Source: Streptomyces roseicoloratus
GTDB lineage: Bacteria > Actinomycetota > Actinomycetes > Streptomycetales > Streptomycetaceae
DNA: 40,872 bases
Direction of reading: 5' to 3'
NCBI RefSeq assembly: GCF_004117935.1
Contig: NZ_SDOY01000038.1
Coordinates: 1-40,872, forward strand
In this document: positions 31,954-39,937 of the stretch, in pieces
Layout: the number at the start of each line of letters is the position of its first letter
Numbering within the stretch: position 1 is the first letter of the stretch
Position numbers and translations under genes: made by a program
The notes under the pieces: model-generated
The model's database searches: none
What the model was told of the DNA's origin: nothing
The model's input: the letters and a program-made list of their open reading frames with translations, nothing else

Positions 31954-33072
31954 ATGCCGGACGGCGTCGACACGACGAACGGGACGCCCGGGGTGCCGGG
32001 CGGCACCGCCACGCCGCCCGCCGCGGCTCCGCGTGGCGTCGCGCGCCTGCGCGGCTGGGGCGGGGTGGCCGCGATGGCCGTGGCCTGCGCCCTGACCGCC
32101 TCCCTCGCGCTGTTCGCGCTTCCGCGCGCCGGTGAGCCGGCGGGGCCCGCCGGGCCGGGCCCCGGCGTGGGCCGGGGTCTGCAGATCAGGGCGGAGAGCG
32201 CGGAGACCTGCGAGAACCCGGAGGCGTCGCTGACGCCGTCGACGGCCGACGGTCCCGCCGTGGCCCGGATCAAGAACCGCGGCAAGCTGATCGTGGGCGT
32301 CGACCAGTCCAGCTACAACTGGGGCTTCCGCACGCCGCCGACGGTCGTCCGGCAGCAGGACGGCTCGGTGAAGGAGGTGCCCGGCGAGCTCCGCGGCTTC
32401 GACATCGACCTGGCGAAGGCCATCGCGAAGTCCCTCCTGGGCTCCGAGGACGCCGTCATCTTCCGCACCATCCCGACCAACCAGCGGATCACAGCCCTGG
32501 AGAGCGGCAAGGTCGACCTGGTGGTGCGCACCATGACCATCAACTGCAAGCGCATCCAGCAGGTCGCCTTCTCCACCGCCTACTTCCAGGCCGGCCAGCA
32601 GGTCCTCGCGCCCAAGTCCTCCACCGTCACCGGCTACGACTCCTCGCTGAGCGGCAAGCGGGTGTGCACCGCCGAGGGCTCCACGGCCTACGAGGCACTG
32701 GAGGCGAAGTCGTTCGGCGCGGTCTACAAGGACGTCGGCGACGGCACCAAGGACGACCCGGACCTGCTGACCGTGCCCAACCAGCTGGACTGTCTGGCCC
32801 GGCTGCAGATGGGCGAGGTCGACGCCGTCCTCACCGACAACGCGCTGGCCGCCGGCCAGGCCGCGCAGGACCCGGCCGTCGAGCTGAAGGGAAAGCCGTT
32901 CACCACCGAGTACTACGGCGTGGCCGCGAAGCTGGGCGAGGACGACCTGGTGCGCCGGGTCAACCAGGTGCTCGTGGAGTACCGGCAGGGCCCCTGGCAG
33001 CGGGCGTACCAGAAGTGGCTGGCGGCGGACCTGCCCGGGATACCCGGGCCCCCCGCACCCCTGTACAAGTAG
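31954..33072 (+). CDS. GlnH-like amino-acid-binding protein, membrane anchored
   Basis: A 372-residue type 2 periplasmic-binding-fold protein of the polar amino acid family. It has a hydrophobic segment at about 36-56 (VAAMAVACALTASLALFALP) and then the binding domain from KLIVGVDQSSYNWGF, with GELRGFDIDLAKAIAK, DLVVRTMTINCKR and DAVLTDNALAAGQ. No lipobox is present, so it is probably anchored by the N-terminal helix rather than lipidated like mycobacterial GlnH. There is no ABC permease or ATPase nearby, which supports sensing rather than transport. The ATG at 31954 follows GAGAGGGGG; a GTG at 31939 overlapping the previous stop is an alternative. Ligands are likely Glu, Asp or related, by family. 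Confidence 0.82.
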   Translation: MPDGVDTTNGTPGVPGGTATPPAAAPRGVARLRGWGGVAAMAVACALTASLALFALPRAGEPAGPAGPGPGVGRGLQIRAESAETCENPEASLTPSTADGPAVARIKNRGKLIVGVDQSSYNWGFRTPPTVVRQQDGSVKEVPGELRGFDIDLAKAIAKSLLGSEDAVIFRTIPTNQRITALESGKVDLVVRTMTINCKRIQQVAFSTAYFQAGQQVLAPKSSTVTGYDSSLSGKRVCTAEGSTAYEALEAKSFGAVYKDVGDGTKDDPDLLTVPNQLDCLARLQMGEVDAVLTDNALAAGQAAQDPAVELKGKPFTTEYYGVAAKLGEDDLVRRVNQVLVEYRQGPWQRAYQKWLAADLPGIPGPPAPLYK

Positions 33073-33092
33073 CACGAGACGAGAGGTGATCG

Positions 33093-34370
33093 ATGGGCGT
33101 CGCGGGACCCCCCGGGCCGGTGATGGACCGGGACGAGGTGGACCGTGCGCTGGCGCGGCTGGGCGCGGAGCACAAGGCGGTCGAGGACTCGCTCCTCGCC
33201 CTCCAGGACCACGCGGGCCGCCGGCTGCTCGAAGGCGCCGAGCTGACCGGGACGACCCGGGACCGCTGGCAGGACGCCGAGCGGACGATCACCCTGCTGT
33301 GGGCGTACTTCGACGCGTACACGGCCGCGCTGCACGACGCCCGTGAGCTGCGCGCCCGGCGCCGCTGGCCCGGGCGGGAGGAGCTGGCCGAGCTGACCGA
33401 CCGGCTGCGCGGCGAGAGCGTGCACGTGCCGGGCGGCGCGGTCGGGCGGGCCGCGCTCGCCGAGCGCTTCACCCTGGACGGCCTGGTCCGGCGGATGAAC
33501 GAGCTGTACGCCTCCTCGCTCGACGTGGTGGTCACCGCCGACGCCGTGTGGTCGGCGCTGCCCGCCCGGATAGACCTGCTCGCCGCCGAGCTGGGCCGGA
33601 CGCGTTCGCTGGCGCACTCGGTGGGCGTACGGCCCGGGGAGCACCCGGCCGGTGACGAGCTGGAGTCGATCACGGCCGAGCTGTCCGCGCTGCGCGCCCA
33701 GGTGGTGTCCGATCCGCTGGCCTTCTGGCGTCCGGCGCAGGGCAGTTCGGCACCGGGCGGCGGGCGGCCCGACACCGAGCGCTACGACACGGCGGCCCGC
33801 GCGCTGGAGGACGTCCGGCGCGAGATCGAGGCGGTGCTCCAGGTCCGGCAGGACTCCGAGGAGCGGCTGCTGCGGCTGCGGGACGTGCTGTCGCGCGCGG
33901 ACCGGACCCTCGCCGAGGCGCGGGCGGCCCGCGGCGAGGTCCTCGCGAAGATCGCCGCCTCGGAGGTGCCGGCCGTCAGCGGCCCGCCGGTGGCGCTCCA
34001 GGAGCGGCTGTCCGCGGCCGCCGAGTACCGCAGACACGCCCTGTGGCACCGGCTCTCGCCGCTCCTGGACGCCCTGGAGCGCGAGGCGGAGGAGGAACTG
34101 CTGCGGGCCCGCGAGTCGTTGACGGCGGTGACCGCGCCGCTGGCGGTCCGCGCCGAGCTGCGCGGCCGGCTCGACGCGTACAAGGCGAAGGTGGCCAGGC
34201 TCGGGGCGGCGGAGGATCCGCTGCTCATCGAGCGGTACGACACGGCACGCCGGATGCTGTGGAGCGCACCGTGCGATCTGCGGGCCGCCGAGCAGGCGGT
34301 GCTGCGCTATCAGCAGGCGGCGGCGGAGACGCTGTCCGGACCGAGAGACGGCGGGGGGAACCAGTGGTGA
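33093..34370 (+). CDS. Conserved coiled-coil protein of the PknG operon, unknown
   Basis: A 425-residue, highly charged, alpha-helical protein with no signal peptide or membrane segment, so it is cytosolic. Heptad-like stretches rich in Glu, Arg, Leu and Ala run through much of the length (for example AARALEDVRREIEAVLQVRQ and the region after LSRADRTLAEARAA). The N-terminus MGVAGPPGPVMDRDEVDRAL follows a strong AGAGGTGAT ribosome binding site. I do not recognise a family. Its last four bases overlap the pknG start (GTGA), so the two are translationally coupled. Position between the GlnH-like sensor and the kinase suggests a scaffold or regulator for PknG; this is inference. Confidence 0.8.
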   Translation: MGVAGPPGPVMDRDEVDRALARLGAEHKAVEDSLLALQDHAGRRLLEGAELTGTTRDRWQDAERTITLLWAYFDAYTAALHDARELRARRRWPGREELAELTDRLRGESVHVPGGAVGRAALAERFTLDGLVRRMNELYASSLDVVVTADAVWSALPARIDLLAAELGRTRSLAHSVGVRPGEHPAGDELESITAELSALRAQVVSDPLAFWRPAQGSSAPGGGRPDTERYDTAARALEDVRREIEAVLQVRQDSEERLLRLRDVLSRADRTLAEARAARGEVLAKIAASEVPAVSGPPVALQERLSAAAEYRRHALWHRLSPLLDALEREAEEELLRARESLTAVTAPLAVRAELRGRLDAYKAKVARLGAAEDPLLIERYDTARRMLWSAPCDLRAAEQAVLRYQQAAAETLSGPRDGGGNQW

Positions 34371-36862
34371 GCGAGGGGTCCGGAGTGGGCAGCTGTCAGC
34401 GTCCGTCGTGCGAGGGCTCGTACGAGGACATGGGCGGCGGCGAGCTGTACTGCGACACCTGCGGTCTCGCCCCGGTCGTCGCGGCCGGCGGCATGCTGCG
34501 GGCGACGCGCACCGGGCTCGCGGTGCCCGGCGGCACCGGGCGCGGGAGCGACTCGGGCCGTTCGGCCTCGTCCGCGTCGTCGCGGGTGTCCTCGCGCTCG
34601 GCGCGGTCGGCCGCGTCCCGGCGTTCGGTGTCCGGGCGGCTCTCGCGGTCCCTGTCCGGGGCGAGCGGCCCGTCGCGTTCGGTGTCGGTGCGCAGTTCGG
34701 GCTCGACCGGCGGACCGTCGGGGCGGGGCCGGCTGGGCGCCGGTCTGGTGGCGGTGCCGGAGGTGCCGCGGCCGGACCCGCGGGCCGCCGTGATGGACAC
34801 GCCGGAGGTGCCCGAGCGGAAGCGTTTCTGCTCCCGTTCGGACTGCGGTGCCCCGGTGGGCCGTTCGCGCGGCGACCGGCCGGGCCGTACCGAGGGCTTC
34901 TGCACCAAGTGCGGCCACCCGTACTCCTTCGTGCCGAAGCTGCGCGCCGGTGACGTGGTCCACGGGCAGTACGAGGTGGCGGGCTGTCTCGCGCACGGCG
35001 GTCTCGGCTGGGTCTACCTCGCCGTCGACAAGGCGGTATCCGACCGCTGGGTGGTCCTCAAGGGCCTGCTCGACACCGGCGACCAGGACGCGATGGCCGC
35101 GGCCATCTCCGAGCGCCGCTTCCTCGCGGAGATCGAGCACGCCAACATCGTCCGCATCTACAACTTCGTCGAGCACCTGGACCAGCGCACCGGCTCCCTG
35201 GACGGCTACATCGTCATGGAGTACGTGGGCGGCAAGTCCCTCAAGGAGATCGCCAACGGGCGGCGCACCCCGGACGGCCGGCGCGACCCGCTGCCGGTCG
35301 AGCAGGCCTGCGCGTACGGCATCGAGGCCCTGGAGGCCCTCGGCCATCTGCACAGCCGCAACCTGCTCTACTGCGACTTCAAGGTCGACAACGCGATCCA
35401 GACCGAGGACCAGCTGAAGCTCATCGACATGGGCGCGGTCCGGCGGATGGACGACGACGAGTCCGCGATCTACGGCACGGTCGGCTACCAGGCGCCGGAG
35501 GTCGCCGAGGTCGGCCCCTCGGTGGCGAGCGACCTGTACACGGTGGCCCGCACCCTGGCCGTGCTCACCTTCGACTTCCAGGGCTACACCAACGTCTTCG
35601 TGGACTCGCTGCCCGAGCCGGACGGCATCGACGTCCTCCGTACGTACGAGTCCTTCTACCGCTTCCTGGTGCGCGCCACCGACCCCGACCCGGCCCGCCG
35701 GTTCGGCTCCGCGCAGGAGATGGCCGAGCAGCTGACCGGCGTCCTGCGCGAGGTCGTCGCGCTGCAGTCGGGCCGGCCGCGGCCGGCGCTGTCGACGCTG
35801 TTCGGCGCCGAGGTGCGGGTCACGGACACCGAGCTGTTCGAGGAGCTCACCGAGGACGTGTCGGTGCTCGGCGCGCGCGAGCGGCGCCGCGGCAGGAAGA
35901 CGCTGCCGACGTCCGTCAACGGCCGGGCCGGAAGCTTCCTGCGCCCCTTCGACGTGCCCGCGACGGCTCTCGCGCTGCCGCTGCCGCGGGTGGACCCGGC
36001 CGATCCCAACGCCGGTTTCCTCGCCGGTCTGCTCGCCGCCGCTCCCGCCGAGCTGATCACCGCACTGCACGCGGCGCCGCTCCCCTCGCTGGAACTGCGG
36101 CTCAGGGAACTGCGGGCGCGCCTGGAGATGGGCGACCTGGTGTCCGCCGGACGTGCGCTGGACGACCTGGAGCACGGCCACACGGACGACTGGCGGGTGG
36201 TCTGGTACCGGGGCGTGACGTCCCTGATCGGCGGCGACCGGGAGAGCGCGGCGCTCTCCTTCGACGCGATCTACGACGCCTTCCCCGGCGAGCCCGCGCC
36301 CAAGCTGGCGCTCGGCGTCTGCGCCGAGCTGCTCGGCCAGCTGGACAACGCGGCGGAGTACTACCGGCTGGTGTGGGCGACCGACCCCAGCTACGTCAGC
36401 GCCGCGTTCGGCCTGGCCCGGGTGCAGCTCGCGGCCGGCGACCGGGCGGGCGCGGTCCGCACCCTGGAGTCGGTGCCCGAGTCGTCCATCCACTACACGG
36501 CGGCCCGGGTCGCCGCCGTACGGGCACGGCTGCGCCGCCGGCCGGCCAACGAACCGCTGGGCGCCGATCTGACCGCCGCCGCGGCGCAGGTCTCCGCGCT
36601 GCAGGGCTTCGGCCTGGACGCGGTGCGCCGTGAGCAGCTGTCGGCGGAGGTGCTCGGCACGGCCCTCGACTGGGTGCTGTCCGGCAGCCCCGGCGCGGGC
36701 CCGGGCGGCACGGCGCTGCTGGGCAGCGAACTGGACGAGCGCGGACTGCGCTTCGGCCTCGAACGCTCGTACCGGGTGCTCGCCCGGCTCGCCCAACGCG
36801 GCGAGGAGAGGATCGAACTGGTGGAGCGGGCCAACCGCTTCCGCCCCAGGACGTGGGTGTGA
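34367..36862 (+). CDS. pknG: PknG-type serine/threonine kinase with zinc ribbons and TPR domain
   Basis: An 831-residue soluble kinase. Zinc ribbons lie at about 5-40 (CQRPSCEGSYE then YCDTCG) and 150-190 (FCSRSDCGAP then FCTKCGHPYSF), separated by a Ser/Arg-rich linker. The kinase domain is at about 200-470: glycine loop HGGLGWVYLA, Lys232 in VVLKG, catalytic Asp337 in YCDFKVDN (not preceded by Arg, as in PknG) and Asp354 in IDMGA replacing DFG. The C-terminal 270 residues are helical TPR repeats. In mycobacteria and corynebacteria PknG phosphorylates the FHA protein GarA/OdhI to control 2-oxoglutarate dehydrogenase. The start is GTG at 34367, or 34364 one codon earlier. Confidence 0.93.
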   Translation: MSEGSGVGSCQRPSCEGSYEDMGGGELYCDTCGLAPVVAAGGMLRATRTGLAVPGGTGRGSDSGRSASSASSRVSSRSARSAASRRSVSGRLSRSLSGASGPSRSVSVRSSGSTGGPSGRGRLGAGLVAVPEVPRPDPRAAVMDTPEVPERKRFCSRSDCGAPVGRSRGDRPGRTEGFCTKCGHPYSFVPKLRAGDVVHGQYEVAGCLAHGGLGWVYLAVDKAVSDRWVVLKGLLDTGDQDAMAAAISERRFLAEIEHANIVRIYNFVEHLDQRTGSLDGYIVMEYVGGKSLKEIANGRRTPDGRRDPLPVEQACAYGIEALEALGHLHSRNLLYCDFKVDNAIQTEDQLKLIDMGAVRRMDDDESAIYGTVGYQAPEVAEVGPSVASDLYTVARTLAVLTFDFQGYTNVFVDSLPEPDGIDVLRTYESFYRFLVRATDPDPARRFGSAQEMAEQLTGVLREVVALQSGRPRPALSTLFGAEVRVTDTELFEELTEDVSVLGARERRRGRKTLPTSVNGRAGSFLRPFDVPATALALPLPRVDPADPNAGFLAGLLAAAPAELITALHAAPLPSLELRLRELRARLEMGDLVSAGRALDDLEHGHTDDWRVVWYRGVTSLIGGDRESAALSFDAIYDAFPGEPAPKLALGVCAELLGQLDNAAEYYRLVWATDPSYVSAAFGLARVQLAAGDRAGAVRTLESVPESSIHYTAARVAAVRARLRRRPANEPLGADLTAAAAQVSALQGFGLDAVRREQLSAEVLGTALDWVLSGSPGAGPGGTALLGSELDERGLRFGLERSYRVLARLAQRGEERIELVERANRFRPRTWV

Positions 36863-36864
36863 GT

Positions 36865-38409
36865 ATGTCGTTGAAGCCCAAGCCGCCGCACCCGCTGGGG
36901 AACTGCCCCGGCTGCGCGGAGCCGCTCGAGTCGGGCGACCGGTTCTGTGGCGCGTGCGGCTTCGACCTGTCGGCCGCCGAGGTGCCGGACCGGCCGACGG
37001 TGCCCATCGCGCTGCCCGTGGAATGGCCGGAGCCCCCGCCCCGCGACCCCCAGTCCCTGACCACGGCCACCCAGCATCCCCACGACCTCCCGGGCACCGA
37101 CTCGGGCGGCCGCGACCTCCCGACGATCCCGGTCCGCACGGACGGGGTACCGGAGGGCGCGGGGGCGGAGGCTGCGGCTGCGGCTGCGGCTGCGGCGCCC
37201 CAGGGCGACGCGGCCGAGGCGGTCGGGGCCACGGGCGGGCAGGCGCCCGCCGAGCGGACGGCCCCTGGCGCGGAGCCCGAGGGCGCCGGGGCCCCGGGCG
37301 AGCCGGTGACCGCCGAGCGGACGCCGGCTGTCACGGGGCCGGAGGGCGCGACGTCGTCGTCCGGTTCCGGTCCGGAGGCCGTACAGCCGTCCGACGACGG
37401 GGACTTCACCCTGCCCGCGCCCGATCCGCGAGCGGCGCTGCGCGCCGAGCCGACGGCCGCCCCGCCCACGCCGGCAGCCGAGCCTTCCGGCGGCGACGGG
37501 CGGAAGGTGTGTGTCGCCTGCCGGGTCGGACGGGTCGACGGCGACGGTTACTGCGAGCACTGCGGGCACGCCCAGCCGCGCGACCGCGACCACATGGAGG
37601 AGGACCTGCCGGCGGTCGCCGCCGTCAGCGACCGCGGGCTGCGCCACCACCGCAACGAGGACTCCTTCGCCGTGGCCTCCACCGCGCTGGCCGACGGCTC
37701 GCCGGCCACGCTCGCCGTCGTCTGCGACGGCGTGTCCTCCGCGACCCGCCCCGACGAGGCGTCCGCCGCCGCCGCGTCCGCGGCGCGCGCCGCGCTCCTC
37801 ACGGCACTGCCCCGCGGCACCCACCCGCAGCAGGCCATGCAGGAGGCCATCGTCGCCGCCGCCGACGCGGTCACCGCACTGGCCGAGCGCCCGGAAGGCG
37901 AGCGGGAGCACCAGAACGCGCCGGCCTGCACCATCGTCGGCTCGATCGTCACCGACGGGCTGCTCGTCGTCGGCTGGGTCGGCGACAGCCGGGCCTACTG
38001 GGTGCCGGACGACCGCACCACCCCGCCCGCCCGGCTCACCGAGGACGACTCGTGGGCCGCGCAGATGGTCGCGGCGGGCCTGATGAACGAGGCGCAGGCG
38101 TACGCGGACGAGCGCGCCCACGCGATCACCGGCTGGCTCGGCGCGGACAGCTACGAACTGGATCCGCACACCGCCGCGTTCAAGCCGGACCGGCCGGGCG
38201 TGGTCGTGGTCTGCACGGACGGTCTGTGGAACTACGCGGAGGCGGCGGACGACATGGCGCGCGTCCTTCCGCCGGACGCTGCCGAACGCCCGCTGCACGC
38301 CGCGCAGGTGCTGGTCGGCCACGCCCTCGACGGCGGCGGCCACGACAACATCACGGTCGCGCTGCTGCCGTTCGCCCTTCCGTCCCCGGGAGCGGCGGAC
38401 CCGGCCTGA
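36865..38409 (+). CDS. PP2C-type protein phosphatase with two zinc ribbons
   Basis: A 514-residue cytosolic protein. A zinc ribbon opens it (NCPGCAEPLESGD, RFCGACGFDLS). A Pro/Ala/Glu-rich linker of about 170 residues and a second ribbon (KVCVACRVGRVDGDGYCEHCG) follow, then a PP2C domain from about 245. The metal-binding motifs are present: LRHHRNEDSF, VVCDGVSSATRPDEA, GWVGDSRAYW, VVCTDGLWNY and GGHDNITVALL. It should remove phosphates placed by the neighbouring PknG-type kinase. The ATG at 36865 lies 3 nt after the pknG stop; GTG codons at 36853 and 36859 that overlap pknG are also possible. The stop lies in a 39-bp repeat. Confidence 0.9.
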   Translation: MSLKPKPPHPLGNCPGCAEPLESGDRFCGACGFDLSAAEVPDRPTVPIALPVEWPEPPPRDPQSLTTATQHPHDLPGTDSGGRDLPTIPVRTDGVPEGAGAEAAAAAAAAAPQGDAAEAVGATGGQAPAERTAPGAEPEGAGAPGEPVTAERTPAVTGPEGATSSSGSGPEAVQPSDDGDFTLPAPDPRAALRAEPTAAPPTPAAEPSGGDGRKVCVACRVGRVDGDGYCEHCGHAQPRDRDHMEEDLPAVAAVSDRGLRHHRNEDSFAVASTALADGSPATLAVVCDGVSSATRPDEASAAAASAARAALLTALPRGTHPQQAMQEAIVAAADAVTALAERPEGEREHQNAPACTIVGSIVTDGLLVVGWVGDSRAYWVPDDRTTPPARLTEDDSWAAQMVAAGLMNEAQAYADERAHAITGWLGADSYELDPHTAAFKPDRPGVVVVCTDGLWNYAEAADDMARVLPPDAAERPLHAAQVLVGHALDGGGHDNITVALLPFALPSPGAADPA

Positions 38410-38476
38410 CCGCCCGACCGACCGTCAACCGGCCGCCGGGCCCTCTGACCGCCCGACCGACCGTCAACCGGCCGCC
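38406..38476 (+). repeat. 39-bp tandem repeat across the PP2C stop codon
   Basis: An identical 32-bp core at 38406-38437 and 38445-38476 (39-bp period), followed by shorter GTCCGACCGG-type repeats to about 38518. The PP2C stop (38407-38409) lies in the first copy. The 162-bp gap before the vWA gene contains nothing else recognisable. Confidence 0.85.
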
Positions 38477-38571
38477 TGACCGTCCGACCGGCGGTCCGAC
38501 CGGCCGTCCGACCGCCGCTCCCCTTCTGCATCCGTACGCCTTCTTCGCGTGACCGAGGAGCCGAATCACCC

Positions 38572-39897
38572 ATGGCGAACTTCTCCAAGCCGACCGGGCC
38601 GCAGTTCTCGGTGGACGTGTACCAGAACGAGTTCCTGCCGGAGGGCGGACGGGACGTCAACGCGATCGTCACCGTCACCGCCACCGGCGGCGGCACCGCC
38701 GGCTCGTTCCGGCCGGCCGCGGCCCGCTCCGCCGCCGTCGTCCTGATGCTCGACTGCTCGGGCTCGATGGACTACCCGGCGACCAAGATGCGCGGCGCCC
38801 GCGAGGCGACCGCCGCCGCGATCGACACCCTGCGCGACGGCACCTTCTTCGCCGTGGTCGCCGGCACGCACGTGGCGAAGGAGGTCTACCCGGGGGACGG
38901 ACGGCTCGCCGTCGCCGACGCGCGCACCCGCGCCGAGGCGAAGAACGCGCTGCGCGGGCTGAGCGCGGGCGGCGGTACCGCCATCGGCACCTGGCTGCGG
39001 CTCGCCGACCGGCTGCTCTCCTCCGCCGACGCCGCCATCCGGCACGGCATCCTGCTCACCGACGGCCGCAACGAACACGAGGCGCCGGCCGAGCTGCGGG
39101 CCGCGCTCGACGCCTGTGCGGGCCGGTTCACCTGCGACGCCCGCGGCGTCGGCACGGACTGGGAGGTCGAGGAGGTCAAGGGCATCGCCCGGGCGCTGCT
39201 CGGTACCGCCGACATCGTCGCCGACCCGGCCGGTCTGACCGCCGACTTCACGACGATGATGGAGAACGCCATGGGCAAGGAGGTCGCGGACGTCGCCCTG
39301 CGCCTGTGGACCCCGGTCGGCGTGGAGATCGGCTTCGTGAAGCAGGTCGCGCCTACGGTCGAGGACCTGACGGGCCGGCGCACCGAGGCGGGCCCGCGCG
39401 CCGGCGACTACCCGACCGGCTCGTGGGGCGACGAGTCCCGCGACTACCACGTGTCCGTACGGGTTCCCCAGGCGGCGGTCGGCCAGGAGATGCTCGCCGC
39501 CCGGGTCTCGCTGATCGTCCCCGACCCGGCCGGCGGCGCCCCCACGACGCTGTCTCAGGGACTGGTACGGGCGGTGTGGACCGACGACATGGTCATGTCC
39601 ACGGCGATCAACGCGCAGGTCGCGCACTACACGGGACAGGCCGAGCTCGCCGACGCCATCCAGAAGGGCCTCGACGCACGCAAATCGGGCGATCACGACG
39701 GCGCGACGGCCAAGCTCGGGCGAGCCGTGCAGCTCGCGGCGGCCTCCGGCAACGCCGATACCGCGAAACTCCTTTCGAAGGTGGTGGACGTGGTCGACGC
39801 CGCGACGGGTACTGTGCGTTTGAAGGCGAAGGTCGCGGAAGCGGACGAGATGACTCTCGAGACCCGCTCCACGAAGACCGTTCGCGTGAAGAAGTAG
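38572..39897 (+). CDS. VWA domain protein, TerY-like
   Basis: A 441-residue cytosolic protein. A von Willebrand A domain lies at about 55-240 with a full MIDAS: DCSGSMD (Asp61, Ser63, Ser65), GGGTAIG and LLTDGRN. The middle part is beta-rich. Residues 370-420 are a helical repeat pair (AIQKGLDARKSGDHDGA, AVQLAAASGNADTAKL). The tail TLETRSTKTVRVKK is rich in Thr and basic residues. The ATG follows GAGGAG. A vWA protein next to a kinase and a PP2C phosphatase is the composition of the TerY-P triad described by comparative genomics of tellurium-resistance loci; no TerD-like gene is seen here. It probably acts as a metal-dependent scaffold. Confidence 0.88.
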   Translation: MANFSKPTGPQFSVDVYQNEFLPEGGRDVNAIVTVTATGGGTAGSFRPAAARSAAVVLMLDCSGSMDYPATKMRGAREATAAAIDTLRDGTFFAVVAGTHVAKEVYPGDGRLAVADARTRAEAKNALRGLSAGGGTAIGTWLRLADRLLSSADAAIRHGILLTDGRNEHEAPAELRAALDACAGRFTCDARGVGTDWEVEEVKGIARALLGTADIVADPAGLTADFTTMMENAMGKEVADVALRLWTPVGVEIGFVKQVAPTVEDLTGRRTEAGPRAGDYPTGSWGDESRDYHVSVRVPQAAVGQEMLAARVSLIVPDPAGGAPTTLSQGLVRAVWTDDMVMSTAINAQVAHYTGQAELADAIQKGLDARKSGDHDGATAKLGRAVQLAAASGNADTAKLLSKVVDVVDAATGTVRLKAKVAEADEMTLETRSTKTVRVKK

Positions 39898-39937
39898 GCC
39901 CGTCAGGGCGAGGACGACGAGAGGGGGAAGCACCGAC

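Noticed and set aside
34043..34366. Upstream extension of the pknG frame
   Set aside because: It lies wholly in the coiled-coil gene in another frame and is Arg/Gly-rich shadow sequence.
37160..37200. Frameshift in the PP2C linker at the GCTGCG-type repeat
   Set aside because: The frame stays open with normal codon use on both sides and reaches the second zinc ribbon; it is an Ala-rich microsatellite only.
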